DNA of 64,000 nt from Hydrocarboniphaga effusa AP103. Its GTDB lineage: Bacteria > Pseudomonadota > Gammaproteobacteria > Nevskiales > Nevskiaceae. A program made the position numbers and the translations under genes. The stretch is taken from assembly GCF_000271305.1 (NCBI RefSeq), contig NZ_AKGD01000002.1, positions 744,001 to 808,000 on the forward strand, in the 5' to 3' direction. Position 1 is the first letter of the stretch, and the number at the start of each line of letters is the position of its first letter. Of this stretch, positions 46,227 to 55,736 are shown piece by piece. The notes below the pieces were generated by a model. The model was not told the origin of the DNA, made no database searches, and worked only from the letters and a program-made list of their open reading frames with translations.

Positions 46227-48749
46227 TCAGAAACGGAGGCTCAGCGCAGCGAACAGCTGCCGCCCGGCGGCCTGCTGCGCGAAGTAGGTGCCCGGGAAGA
46301 AGCTCGCGTCGGCGACCTGGTTCAGCACGCGCTTGTCGGCCAGGTTGGTTCCACCGACGGCCAGCGACCAGGTCTGCTCGGCGTTCGAGACGATCAGGCG
46401 CGCGTTGTAGAGCGTGTAGGCCGGCACGTGCGTGTTCGGATCGAGATCGACGTCGGTGTACTGGTCGCCCTGGTAGATCACGTCGCCCGCGAGCTGGCCG
46501 CCGAGGCCGAAGAACAGCGGGAAATCCAGCGTCGGTGTCAGGGTCGCGGTTTGGCGCGGAGCGAAGGCGATGCGACGGCCGCCAAGGTCTTGCGTGGCCC
46601 CGAGCTGCAGCGCCCCGGTCTGCGGATTGCGGACCGGAGCGGGCGCCTCCGGATAGCGGTCGTAGCTCGCGTCGAGCAGGCCGAACGAACCCATGATGCG
46701 CAGCGGGGTGAACGGCGTGATCCACATGAAGTCGGCTTCGAGGCCCTTGGAAGTGGCCACCGCCGCGTTGCTGACGTTGGTGATCACGCCCTGCAGCGCG
46801 AGCACCTGCAGATCCTCGAAGCGCGTGTGGTAGAGCGTCGCGTTGAAGCGCAGCGTGCGATCGAAGAACGTGGTCTTGGCGCCGAGCTCGTAGGTCTGCG
46901 CCTTCTCGGGCTTGAACTCGAGATCCTCGCCCGTGTACGAGAGCGCGTTGAAGCCGCCGCTCTTGTAGCCGCGCGTGTACGAAGTGAACAGGTTGATGCC
47001 GTTGTCGCCGAAATACTGCAGCACGATCTTCGGCGAGACATCGGTCTCCGAACGCTTGAGCGGGCGCCGCTGGTCGGCCGACGGATAATCGTTCGCCCCG
47101 AGCAGCGCGGCCATGATGCACGCGGTGTCGGCGCGCCGCGGGCAATGCTGCGTGCCGGAGGCATCGACGGTCTTGCTTTCGCGATTGATGCGAATGCCCG
47201 GCGTGATCGCCCAGTGATCGGTCAGATACCAGGTCATCTGGCCGAACGCGGCATACGAGCTCACGTCCTGCTCGTAATCGAACTGGTAGTAGTCGGGGCC
47301 GAGCAGCGGTCCAATGATGCTGCCAAGAATCGGCAGGCCCGGCAGCTGCAGGCCCGGGACCGATCCCGGTGCGATGCCCGCGAGCTGGAAGAAATCCTGG
47401 GTGAGCAGATACGAGGCGATGTCCTTGCCGGCCTGGATGCTCGCATCGAGCACGTAGTTGGAGTCGTACCAGAATACGCCGCCGACGAACTCGACTTTCT
47501 GCCCGAGCCCGAACAGGCTGTCCGCGTCGGCCGAGAAGCGCAGCTCGGCCGAGAACTGCTTGTGGTCCTCGTGGTTGTCGAGGCTCGCGATGTCGGCCGG
47601 CGAGACATCGAGCTCGTTGAGCTGGTCGATGTAGAAGCGCGAGCCCGCGAGCATCAGCACGCTCTGCGCATTGCGCAGGCCGCCGAGTTCGCCGATGTCC
47701 CACTGCGTGCGCACGCCGAGCGTTTCGGAGCCTTTCTCGATGAAGCCCGGCGTGTTGAACTCGGTCTGGAAATCCTTGGGGTTGTCTTCGATGTTCGGAT
47801 CGAAGCCGCTCAGATAGGTACGCGTGTCCGCATCGAGCTTGTAGAGCTGGTAGGGCCAGAACGGAGCCTTGGTTTCCGAGCCCTGGATGAGCACGTCGGT
47901 GGTGACCGAATCGCTCAGCAGGAAGCGCAGCTTGCCGCGCGCGGCTTTCTGCTCGAGCTTTTCTTCGTCGCGATCGAGGAAGCTGTTGTAGAGCTGGCCG
48001 TCTTCGCTGCGATAAAGCCCGGAGACGCGCATGCCGAACCAGTCGTTGAGCATGCCGCCCGCACCGGCTTCGACCCGGTGCGAGTTGTTCGAGCCGTATT
48101 GATAGCGGCCATCGGACGTGAACACGTCGCTCGGGTTCTTGGTGGTTACGTTGAACACGCCGGCAATGGTGTTCTTGCCGAACAGCGTTCCTTGCGGCCC
48201 GCGCAGCACTTCCACGCGCTCGACGTCGAACATCGATTCGGTGAAATAGCCCGGGCGGCCGTAATAGATTTCGTCCTGCACGAAGCCCACCGAACTCTCG
48301 AAGCTCGGGTTGAACGCATTGGTGCCGAAGCCGCGGATGAACAGCTGCGGAGAGCCGAGATCGTCGGCATCGACGCGCACGTTCGGAATGTACAGCGAAG
48401 CGTCGGCCAGGTCGGCCGCGCCGGTTTCCTTGATGAAGTCGCCGCCGAGCGCGGTGACCGAAACCGGCACGTCCTGCAGCGATTGCTGGCGCTTCTGCGC
48501 GGTGACGACGATCTCGGCGATCTGCGCGGGCTCGTCGCTGGACGCCATCGGGGCCTGCGCTTCGGTAGCGGAAGGATCGACCGGAATCGTCGCCAGCGGA
48601 GGCTCGGCGGGCGCTTCCTGGGCGGTGACATCGTGCGCCGACATCAGCCCTGCGAGCAGGGCCAAGCGCATCGCACTCCTGCGCGTGATCGCCGCCAGCG
48701 GGCGTTCGCCCGCGAGCTTCACCTTTGCCTCAGCGGTTCGCTTGGCCAT
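46227..48749 (-). CDS. TonB-dependent outer-membrane receptor
   Basis: The 840-residue protein has a signal peptide (LALLAGLMSAHDVTA), a TonB box region EIVVTAQKRQQSLQDVPVSV, a plug domain with VEVLRGPQGTLFGKNTIAG, and a 22-strand barrel ending in ALSLRF with terminal Phe. The VTAQKR opening is typical of receptors in oligotrophic proteobacteria for sterols, glycans or natural products. I start at ATG 48749 with GGGAG 5-6 nt upstream. It is divergent from the cytochrome/FAD oxidase/PLP operon with a 167-bp shared promoter, so it may import their substrate. Confidence 0.93.
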   Translation of the reverse strand: MAKRTAEAKVKLAGERPLAAITRRSAMRLALLAGLMSAHDVTAQEAPAEPPLATIPVDPSATEAQAPMASSDEPAQIAEIVVTAQKRQQSLQDVPVSVTALGGDFIKETGAADLADASLYIPNVRVDADDLGSPQLFIRGFGTNAFNPSFESSVGFVQDEIYYGRPGYFTESMFDVERVEVLRGPQGTLFGKNTIAGVFNVTTKNPSDVFTSDGRYQYGSNNSHRVEAGAGGMLNDWFGMRVSGLYRSEDGQLYNSFLDRDEEKLEQKAARGKLRFLLSDSVTTDVLIQGSETKAPFWPYQLYKLDADTRTYLSGFDPNIEDNPKDFQTEFNTPGFIEKGSETLGVRTQWDIGELGGLRNAQSVLMLAGSRFYIDQLNELDVSPADIASLDNHEDHKQFSAELRFSADADSLFGLGQKVEFVGGVFWYDSNYVLDASIQAGKDIASYLLTQDFFQLAGIAPGSVPGLQLPGLPILGSIIGPLLGPDYYQFDYEQDVSSYAAFGQMTWYLTDHWAITPGIRINRESKTVDASGTQHCPRRADTACIMAALLGANDYPSADQRRPLKRSETDVSPKIVLQYFGDNGINLFTSYTRGYKSGGFNALSYTGEDLEFKPEKAQTYELGAKTTFFDRTLRFNATLYHTRFEDLQVLALQGVITNVSNAAVATSKGLEADFMWITPFTPLRIMGSFGLLDASYDRYPEAPAPVRNPQTGALQLGATQDLGGRRIAFAPRQTATLTPTLDFPLFFGLGGQLAGDVIYQGDQYTDVDLDPNTHVPAYTLYNARLIVSNAEQTWSLAVGGTNLADKRVLNQVADASFFPGTYFAQQAAGRQLFAALSLRF

Positions 48750-48916
48750 CGTCACTCCCATGACTTGCCCCACTCCGAGTCCTGCGTTTTTCCTAGTTGC
48801 CAGTGGACATCCGGCAATATGTAATCCACCCGACCAATGCGTCGAAGAATATGCGAAAACCGTGCTGCGACCGTCAGTCGAAACGGGTTTTCGTGTGGGA
48901 ATACCAACTCAATCCG

Positions 48917-49288
48917 ATGAGCGTCCAGATGCCTCGCACGCTTTGCCTGCTGATGTTTTGCGTCATGCTCGCCGCTTGCGGCAAGAACCAGGATTCGCCT
49001 CCCGCAGCGCCCGCGAGCGCCGCGGCGAACCTGCGTCCCGCCGATGCGGCGCTCGCGAGCGTCTACGACCAGAGCTGCAAGGCCTGCCACGCGACGCCGG
49101 CCAGCGGGGCGCCGCAGACGGGCGATCGCGCGGCCTGGGCTCCGCGAATCGCGCAGGGCATGGGCACGTTGCTCGAACATACGGTGATTGGCTACAAGGG
49201 CATGCCGCCGCTCGGCTCCTGCGGTGATTGCAGCGAAGACGAATTCGCCGCGCTGATCCGCTTCATGTCCGCGGAGCCCGGCCTGTGA
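48917..49288 (+). CDS. cytochrome c5-type lipoprotein
   Basis: The 123-residue protein has a lipoprotein signal (LCLLMFCVMLAAC, lipid Cys C21) and one class I heme site C54-x-x-C57-H58 (SCKACH). The axial-Met region GYKGMPPLGSCGDCSEDEFA also has the extra cysteine pair of c5 cytochromes. The protein should be membrane-anchored in the periplasm. Its TGA overlaps the GTG of the FAD oxidase gene, suggesting that it is the electron acceptor of that enzyme. Confidence 0.9.
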   Translation: MSVQMPRTLCLLMFCVMLAACGKNQDSPPAAPASAAANLRPADAALASVYDQSCKACHATPASGAPQTGDRAAWAPRIAQGMGTLLEHTVIGYKGMPPLGSCGDCSEDEFAALIRFMSAEPGL

Positions 49289-50691
49289 AGCGCCGTGATT
49301 TTCTGAGCGCCTCGCTCGCCGCCGCGGCGCTTCCGCTCGCGGGCTGCGACGATCACGGCGCGGCCAACATGCCCAAGCCGCCGGCCGCGACCGTCGGCCC
49401 CGATGGCAAGCGGCTGCTGCCCTGGCAGAACTGGTCGGGCTACCAGCACTGCCTGCCTGCCGAGCGCCTGACGCCGAAGAACGAAGACGAACTCGCCGCG
49501 CTGCTGCGTTCGGCCAGGACCCCGCTGCGTCCGGTCGGAGCGGGGCATTCGTTCACGCCGCTGGTTCCGACCGAGGGCGGCATCGTGTCGCTGCGCCATT
49601 TCGATGGCCTGATCGCGCACGACGCGACTACGCTGACCGCCACCGTCGGTGCGGGCACCAAGCTCGGCCAGCTCGCCGAACTGTTGCAGGGCATCGGCCA
49701 GGCGCTGCCGAACATGCCCGACATCGACGAGCAATCGATCGCCGGCGCCACCGCAACGGCCACGCACGGCACCGGCGAGACGCTCGGCGCCCTGCACAGC
49801 CAGATCATCGGCCTGCGCCTGGTGACGCCGCGCGGCGAGGTGCTCGATTGCAGCCGCCAGAACAATCCCGAGATCTTCGATGCGGCGCGCGTTTCGCTCG
49901 GCAGCCTCGGCGTCATCACGCAGCTCAGCTTGCAGAACGTGGCGACGCACAATCTCAAGCGCCGCGTCTGGTTCGAACCGATCGAGCAGCTCATCGAGCG
50001 CTTCGACGAATACGCTGCCCGGCATCAGAGCTTCGAGATGTACTACCTGCCGTTCTCGGACCAGGCGATGGCGATCTCGATCGATCCGACCGACGAGCCG
50101 CTGCGTCCGCGTGGCGCCGAGCAGGACAACGATGCGGTCATGGGCATCAAGAAGCTGCGCGACTACCTGAGCTGGTTCCCGGCCGCGCGTCGCAAGCTCA
50201 TGAACCTGGCGACCGAGGACTACGAGCCCGAAGAAGCGGTCGATGTCTGGAACCGCATCTTCCCGTCGAACCGCGCGGTGCGCTTCAACGAGATGGAATA
50301 TCACCTGCCGCGCGAGCAGCTCATGCCCACGCTGCGCAAGGTGCGCGAGCGCGTCGAGAGCCAGCATCACGAAGAGTTCTTTCCGATCGAGATCCGCACC
50401 GTCAAGGGCGACGATGCCTGGCTCAGTCCGTTCTACGGCCACGCGGTGTCGGGTTCGATCGCGGTGCATCGTTACTACGTCGAAGATCCGCTGCCTTATT
50501 TCGCCGACATCGAGCCGCTGTACCAGCCGCTCGCCGGGCGGCCGCACTGGGGCAAGATGAACACGCTCAAGGCGGCCGATTTCGCGAGCCGCTATCCGAA
50601 GTGGAAAGATTTCCTCGACGTGCGCGCCTCGCTCGATCCCGATGGGCGCATGCTCAACCCTTATCTGAAACAGGTATTCGGAATTGGCTAA
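49285..50691 (+). CDS. exported FAD-linked oxidase (aldonolactone-oxidase type)
   Basis: The 468-residue vanillyl-alcohol-oxidase-superfamily protein has the FAD motif LRPVGAGHSFTPLV with H88 placed for covalent flavin, IAGATATATHGTGE, GSLGVITQ, and a C-terminal sugar-lactone-oxidase domain ending LNPYLKQVFGIG. The N-terminus MKRRDFLSASLAAAALPLAG-C carries both a Tat-like RRDFL motif and a lipobox, so a folded, FAD-loaded lipoprotein is predicted. Relatives oxidise L-gulono-, galactono- or arabinono-lactones or alditols. The start is GTG 49285. Confidence 0.9.
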   Translation: MKRRDFLSASLAAAALPLAGCDDHGAANMPKPPAATVGPDGKRLLPWQNWSGYQHCLPAERLTPKNEDELAALLRSARTPLRPVGAGHSFTPLVPTEGGIVSLRHFDGLIAHDATTLTATVGAGTKLGQLAELLQGIGQALPNMPDIDEQSIAGATATATHGTGETLGALHSQIIGLRLVTPRGEVLDCSRQNNPEIFDAARVSLGSLGVITQLSLQNVATHNLKRRVWFEPIEQLIERFDEYAARHQSFEMYYLPFSDQAMAISIDPTDEPLRPRGAEQDNDAVMGIKKLRDYLSWFPAARRKLMNLATEDYEPEEAVDVWNRIFPSNRAVRFNEMEYHLPREQLMPTLRKVRERVESQHHEEFFPIEIRTVKGDDAWLSPFYGHAVSGSIAVHRYYVEDPLPYFADIEPLYQPLAGRPHWGKMNTLKAADFASRYPKWKDFLDVRASLDPDGRMLNPYLKQVFGIG

Positions 50692-51988
50692 GTTCAGTTC
50701 GCGCCGGCGTTTGCTTCTGGGCGCCGCGGTCGCCGCTCCGGTCGCGGCCGCGGTGGCGCTACGTCCGAGCGAAAAGGGCGGGGCGCACGATGCCTACTTC
50801 ATGCAGCTGCAGCAGGCGCTGCGCAAGGCCGGCTTGTTCCGGCCGACGCTGGTGATCGATCGCGAAAAGCTCGATCACAACATCGCCTGCCTGCGCTCGC
50901 ACCTGCCGGCGAACAAGGGCTATCGCATCGTCGAGAAATCGCTGCCGAGCCTCGAGTTGCTGCGCTACGTGCGCAAGGCCACGGGCACCGATCGGCTCAT
51001 GAGCTTTCACCAGCCGTTCCTGAACCTGATCGGGCGCGAGATGCCCGATGCGCAGGTGCTCGTCGGCAAGCCGATGCCGGTCGGGGCCGCGCAGCGTTTT
51101 TACGAGCGGCACGATCCATCCAGTGGTTTTGTGCCCGAGCGCCAGCTGCAATGGCTGCTCGATACGCCCGAGCGCATGGCGCAGTACCGCGAGCTCGCGC
51201 GTGCGCGCCATCGCGATCATGGCGAGCGCATGCTGGTCAATCTCGAGCTCGACATCGGCCTGCATCGCGGTGGACTGCACGGCCCGCAGGCGGTCGTCGA
51301 AATGCTGCGCGAGCTGCAAAAAGAGCCGTCGATGAAGTTCTCGGGTTTCATGGGCTACGAAGCGCATGCTTCGAAAATGCCGGATTTTCTCGGCGGCCCG
51401 CGGGAGGCGCTCGCCGAGGCGCTCGGCCTGTATGCGGATTGCGTGGCCGCTGCGCGTGAGGAACTCGGGGCCGCTTTCGACGACAGGACGCTGACGCTCA
51501 ACGCCGGCGGCAGCAGCACCTATGAGCTCTACGACGAGTCCGCCCCGTGCAACGAAATCTCGATGGGCTCGGGCCTGGTCAAGCCGACCGACTTCGATCG
51601 CCCGACCCTGGCCGATCACGTGCCGGCCTGCTTCATCGGCACGCCGGTGCTCAAGGCGCTCGATCGCTCGGAGATCGCGGGCCTCGAATCGCTGACCGGC
51701 GCGTTCGCGGCCTGGGACCCGAACACGTCGCGCGCGTTCTATCTCTACGGCGGCTACTGGTACGCGGACATCGTTTCGCCGCCGGGCCTGCAGCACAACG
51801 CGATCTGGGGCCATTCGACCAACCAGGAGCTCGTCAACGGCTCACGCAAGGTGGAGCTCGCGGTCGACGATTTCGTCTTCCTGCGTCCGCACCAGAGCGA
51901 GTCGGTGTTCCTGCAGTTCGGCGACATCGCGGTCTATCACCAGGGCGACATCGTCGCGAGCTGGCCGGTGTTCGATTCCGCGGCTTGA
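50684..51988 (+). CDS. exported DSD1/D-threonine-aldolase-like PLP enzyme
   Basis: The 434-residue protein has the alanine-racemase-like N-terminal barrel and D-serine dehydratase-like C-domain of the DSD1 family: RPTLVIDREKLDHNIACLRS, likely PLP lysine K85 (RIVEKSLPSL), GFMGYEAHASKM and NAGGSSTYELYD, and a metal-type late region. Unusually it has an N-terminal MAKFSSRRRLLLGAAVAAP followed by VAAAVAL, a Tat-like signal; DSD1 enzymes are normally cytoplasmic. The TTG start overlaps the FAD oxidase stop. With the two preceding genes it forms an exported redox/aldolase module. Confidence 0.85.
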   Translation: MAKFSSRRRLLLGAAVAAPVAAAVALRPSEKGGAHDAYFMQLQQALRKAGLFRPTLVIDREKLDHNIACLRSHLPANKGYRIVEKSLPSLELLRYVRKATGTDRLMSFHQPFLNLIGREMPDAQVLVGKPMPVGAAQRFYERHDPSSGFVPERQLQWLLDTPERMAQYRELARARHRDHGERMLVNLELDIGLHRGGLHGPQAVVEMLRELQKEPSMKFSGFMGYEAHASKMPDFLGGPREALAEALGLYADCVAAAREELGAAFDDRTLTLNAGGSSTYELYDESAPCNEISMGSGLVKPTDFDRPTLADHVPACFIGTPVLKALDRSEIAGLESLTGAFAAWDPNTSRAFYLYGGYWYADIVSPPGLQHNAIWGHSTNQELVNGSRKVELAVDDFVFLRPHQSESVFLQFGDIAVYHQGDIVASWPVFDSAA

Positions 51989-52199
51989 GCTGCGCGCGGC
52001 GCGAAGTCCGCACGGTGTTTTCATGATGGCGCGTAGCGCGGCGATATGCGGATCGGCGATCGACGTCGTTCGCTTGTGCGCAAAGCGTGCGCTGCGCGCA
52101 AATCACAGTAGAATGCCGCGCACCCGCTAGCCGTCGCGCTTCCATTCAGCACGCGGGAGTCGAGAACAGTTGGACGCGACTGAATTTAAGGAGATGAAA
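51989..52199 (+). promoter_or_regulatory. promoter region of the HU-like gene
   Basis: The 211-bp gap contains a -10-like TAGAAT at 52109-52114 with TGCGCT 15-17 bp upstream, giving a leader of about 80 nt before the HU-like ATG. No terminator for the PLP gene was seen. Confidence 0.35.
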
Positions 52200-52487
52200 A
52201 TGGCAGCAGCTGATGTGGTTTCGACGACGGCCCTGATCGAGCAGATCTCGGCGAAGTCCGGCCTTTCCAAGGCGCAGGTGAAGTCGGTTCTCGGTCTGTT
52301 CGTCGAGAGCACCGCCAAGCACCTCAAGAAGGGCACCAAGGTTCGCGTGAGCGGCCTCGGTACCTTCGCCAAGTCGTCGCGCGGCGCGCGCAAGGGCCGC
52401 AACCCGTCGACCGGCGAGGCCATCAAGATCAAGGCCTCGAAGTCGGTGCGTTTCAAGCCGTCGACCACGCTCAAGGGCTCGCTCTAA
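52200..52487 (+). CDS. HU/IHF-family DNA-binding protein
   Basis: The 95-residue protein has the HU fold: helices (TTALIEQISAKSGLSKAQVK), then VRVSGLGTFAKSSRGARKGR and NPSTGEAIKIKASKSVRFKP. This is the beta-arm with NP at the tip, which intercalates into DNA. I start at ATG 52200, 6 nt after AAGGAG; the ATG at 52194 is too close to the ribosome site. It is a nucleoid protein, probably highly expressed. Confidence 0.93.
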   Translation: MAAADVVSTTALIEQISAKSGLSKAQVKSVLGLFVESTAKHLKKGTKVRVSGLGTFAKSSRGARKGRNPSTGEAIKIKASKSVRFKPSTTLKGSL

Positions 52488-52506
52488 AGCAAGCCCCGCG
52501 GTCAAG

Positions 52507-52534
52507 AAAAAGCCCCGAGATATCGGGGCTTTTT
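52507..52534. terminator. bidirectional terminator between HU and DUF4345 genes
   Basis: AGCCCCGA and TCGGGGCT arms (52511-52518, 52523-52530) with A5 before and T5 after serve both convergent genes. Confidence 0.85.
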
Positions 52535-52557
52535 CGTTATGCGGAGGGCTGTTCCGG

Positions 52558-52941
52558 TCAGTTCGCGGCAGACGGCGTAGCCTTGAGGCAGGCCAGCGTC
52601 GCGGCCAGGAAGGCGCCTTCGAAAACCAGCGCGTAGACGATGTAGGACGAGGCTTCGCCGGCCATCGCGGCGCCGATCACGCGGCCGGAGAAAGTGCCGC
52701 CGAGCAGAAAGCTCATCGCGATGAGCACGCCGCGGCGCCAGGCGGCGCACAGCGCGCCGCCGATGATCAAGGCTCCGAACGCGATCTGCATGCCGCCGTA
52801 GATCGCGCGCAGCTCGGTGTCTCCGGTCGCGCCGGTGGAGACGATGCTGGCCATCGCGAGCGCCTGTGGTCGCACGAATACCCAGACGCCGAACGCGGCC
52901 CAGGACAGGCCGGCGAACCCCATGAAAGCGCGTGTCAGCAT
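52558..52941 (-). CDS. DUF4345-like small membrane protein
   Basis: The 127-residue protein has four hydrophobic segments and the motif TELRAIYGGMQIAFGALIIG, which matches DUF4345 (a small four-helix inner-membrane family of unknown role). I start at MLTRAFMGF; the open frame continues upstream but is not protein-like. It is divergent from tex and convergent with the HU-like gene. Confidence 0.8.
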   Translation of the reverse strand: MLTRAFMGFAGLSWAAFGVWVFVRPQALAMASIVSTGATGDTELRAIYGGMQIAFGALIIGGALCAAWRRGVLIAMSFLLGGTFSGRVIGAAMAGEASSYIVYALVFEGAFLAATLACLKATPSAAN

Positions 52942-53077
52942 GCTGGCTTCTCCTCTTCGAATTTCGGGGTGAGCCGCATCATGGCATGCCGCATCCGGAG
53001 CGGGAATGCAATGTTGGCAAGCGCGGCGGTGCGACGTATCGTCTGGGCCCTTTTTCGCCGCAAGTCGACCACCTCGC

Positions 53078-55408
53078 ATGGCTGCTTTTTCCGATTCCGT
53101 CGTCCGCCGCATCTACCAGACCATTGCCAGCGACATCGCGGCGCAGACCCGCCAGGTCGAAGCCGCCGTCGCGCTGCTCGACGAAGGCGCGACCGTGCCG
53201 TTCATCGCGCGCTATCGCAAGGAAGTCACCGGCGGGCTCGACGATACCCAGCTGCGCAACCTCGAAGAACGCCTCGGCTATCTGCGCGAACTCGAAGAGC
53301 GCCGCGCCGCGGTGATCGAATCGATCGGCGGGCAGGGCAAGCTCACCGACGATCTCGAAGCCAAGCTGCAGGCCGCGACGACCAAGGCCGAGGTCGAGGA
53401 TTTGTACCTGCCGTACAAGCCCAAGCGCCGCACGCGCGCCGAGATCGCACGCGAAAACGGACTCGGCCCGCTCGCCGAACAGCTGCTCGAAGACCGCAGC
53501 CTGGTTCCGCAGACCGTCGCCGCGAATTTCGTCAACGACAAGGTCGCCGACGTGAAGGCTGCGCTCGACGGTGCGCGCGACATTCTGATGGAGCGCTTCG
53601 CCGAGAATGCCGAGTTGCTCGGCCGCCTGCGCCAGTATCTGCGCACGCAGGCGGTGCTGCGTTCGCGCGTGATCGACGGCAAGCAGGAGGCCGGTGCGAA
53701 GTTCTCCGATTACTTCGATCATGCCGAGGCCTGGAGCAAAGTCGCGAGCCACCGAGCGCTCGCGATGATGCGCGGTCGCAACGAAGACATCCTGATGCTC
53801 GAACTCGAGGTCGATGCGGACAGCACCGCTGCGATCAAGCCGATCGAGCAGATGATCGCCGATGCCGAAAACGTCAAGCCGGCGCGCGGCGCCTGCGATG
53901 CCTGGCTCATGGAAGTGGCGCGCTGGACTTGGCGCGTGAAACTGTCGGTGAGCCTGTCGGTCGACCTCATGATGGAGCTGCGCACGCGGTCGGAAGAGGA
54001 GGCGATCGACGTGTTCGCACGCAATCTCAAGGATCTGCTGCTCGCGGCGCCTGCGGGCTCGCGCGCGACGATCGGCCTCGATCCGGGCATCCGCACCGGC
54101 GTGAAGGTGGCCGTGGTCGACGGCACCGGCAAGCTGCTCGAAACCGCGACGGTTTATCCGTTCCAGCCGCGCAACGACGTGCGCGGCGCGCAGGCCGAGA
54201 TCGCGCGACTGATCAAGCAGCACGACGCGCAGCTCATCGCGATCGGCAACGGCACTGCGAGCCGCGAGACCGAGAAACTCGTCACCGATCTGCTCGCGCT
54301 GCTGCCCGAGCCGCGTCCGCGCAAGGTCATCGTCAGCGAGGCCGGCGCTTCGGTGTATTCGGCGTCGGCCGCCGCGGCTGCGGAGTTCCCGAATCTCGAT
54401 GTCTCGCTGCGCGGCGCGGTATCGATCGCGCGCCGCCTGCAAGATCCGCTCGCCGAGCTCGTGAAGATCGAGCCGAAGTCGATCGGTGTCGGCCAGTACC
54501 AGCATGATGTCGATCAATATCGCTTGTCGAAGGCGCTCGATGCGGTGGTCGAAGACGCGGTGAATGCCGTCGGCGTCGATCTCAACACCGCCTCGGCTTC
54601 GCTGCTCGCGCGCGTGTCGGGCGTGGGGACTTCGCTGGCCGATGCGATCGTGTTCCATCGTGATCGCCAGGGCGCGTTCCGCTCGCGCAAGCAGTTGCTG
54701 GAAGTGAGCCGACTCGGGCCGAAAACTTTCGAGCAGTGCGCGGGCTTCTTGCGCATTCGCGACGGCGAGGAGCCGCTCGACGCTTCGGCCGTGCATCCGG
54801 AAGCCTATGAGGTGGCGCGGCGCATCGTCAGCGCCTGTGGACGCGACCTGCGCTCGCTGATGGGCGATAGCGGCGCGCTCAAGAAGCTCGATGCGAAGCA
54901 GTTCGCCGACGAGCGCTTCGGCCTGCCGACGGTGCGCGATATCCTGAGCGAGCTCGAAAAGCCGGGCCGCGATCCGCGACCGGAATTCCGCACCGCGAGC
55001 TTTGCGGACGGCATCAACGAGGTGAAGGATCTGAAGCCCGGCATGGTGCTCGAGGGCACGGTGACGAACGTCGCGGCCTTTGGGGCTTTCGTCGATATCG
55101 GTGTGCATCAGGATGGGCTCGTGCACGTCTCGCAGCTGGCCGACAAGTTCGTGAAGAATCCGCACGAGGTGGTGAAGGCGGGCGATATCGTCAAGGTGCG
55201 CGTCGTCGACGTGGACCTCAAGCGGCAGCGTATTGCGCTGAGCATGCGCAAGGATGATGGCAGTGCTTCGATGCCGCGTTCTGCTGCGGGTGGCGATGCG
55301 CCGTCGTCGCGTGATCGGCGTGGGCCGCCGCCTGGCAAGGGTAAGCAGCAGGAAGTGAAGCCGCCGAGTGCGCTGGGGGCTGCGTTGTTCGAGGCTTTGA
55401 AGAAGTAG
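53078..55408 (+). CDS. tex: Tex-family RNA-binding transcription accessory protein
   Basis: The 776-residue protein has the N-terminal Tex domain ([19 protein letters not shown]), a YqgF/RNase H-like domain ([19 protein letters not shown]), helix-hairpin-helix repeats ([35 protein letters not shown]) and a C-terminal S1 RNA-binding domain ([32 protein letters not shown]). Tex binds RNA and interacts with transcription/translation; its exact role varies. The start at ATG 53078 gives the usual length. Confidence 0.96.
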   Translation: MAAFSDSVVRRIYQTIASDIAAQTRQVEAAVALLDEGATVPFIARYRKEVTGGLDDTQLRNLEERLGYLRELEERRAAVIESIGGQGKLTDDLEAKLQAATTKAEVEDLYLPYKPKRRTRAEIARENGLGPLAEQLLEDRSLVPQTVAANFVNDKVADVKAALDGARDILMERFAENAELLGRLRQYLRTQAVLRSRVIDGKQEAGAKFSDYFDHAEAWSKVASHRALAMMRGRNEDILMLELEVDADSTAAIKPIEQMIADAENVKPARGACDAWLMEVARWTWRVKLSVSLSVDLMMELRTRSEEEAIDVFARNLKDLLLAAPAGSRATIGLDPGIRTGVKVAVVDGTGKLLETATVYPFQPRNDVRGAQAEIARLIKQHDAQLIAIGNGTASRETEKLVTDLLALLPEPRPRKVIVSEAGASVYSASAAAAAEFPNLDVSLRGAVSIARRLQDPLAELVKIEPKSIGVGQYQHDVDQYRLSKALDAVVEDAVNAVGVDLNTASASLLARVSGVGTSLADAIVFHRDRQGAFRSRKQLLEVSRLGPKTFEQCAGFLRIRDGEEPLDASAVHPEAYEVARRIVSACGRDLRSLMGDSGALKKLDAKQFADERFGLPTVRDILSELEKPGRDPRPEFRTASFADGINEVKDLKPGMVLEGTVTNVAAFGAFVDIGVHQDGLVHVSQLADKFVKNPHEVVKAGDIVKVRVVDVDLKRQRIALSMRKDDGSASMPRSAAGGDAPSSRDRRGPPPGKGKQQEVKPPSALGAALFEALKK

Positions 55409-55736
55409 CTTGGTGTAGCGGCTGCCTGCCTGTTGCGGCTGCTCGCTCTTGCTTGGTGGTGGCCTGAGAGCTTTTGTCCTTCCCGGACGGGGGTTACTTT
55501 CTTTGCTCGTGCAAAGAAAGCACGCCCCTGAAGTCCGCGCCCCTCGCGATGAAGCCGCGAGGGGTTCCCGGCCGAATCGACGTGCTCGGGGTCGGCTCGA
55601 CGCGACGTCGTGTCGCGACGAGCCTCAAGCGGCCATCCTTGGCCGCTTGACCCGCTGCGCGCGCCGCTTCGGCCGGCGCTGCCAAGGGGATCGGGACTGG
55701 CTCGCTTCGCGTCGCTGCTTGCGAAAGCGGGGCTTC
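55409..55736. repeat. gap holding an interspersed repeat with a 10-bp-arm hairpin
   Basis: Between tex and the convergent SDR gene there is no gene. A perfect hairpin CTTTCTTTGC-TCGT-GCAAAGAAAG lies at 55497-55520. It is followed by a second inverted pair (CCCCTCGCG-ATGAAGC-CGCGAGGGG, 55550-55566 region). The GGTTACTTTCTTTGC...GCAAAGAAAG unit is seen as a dispersed repeat in related genomes as I recall; only one copy is in this window. Confidence 0.65.

Noticed and set aside
46125..48824. 899-codon open frame antisense to the TonB-dependent receptor
   Set aside because: Opposite-strand shadow of a GC-rich gene; composition is Arg/Glu/Val/Ala-rich with no domain, while the other strand is a full TonB-dependent receptor.
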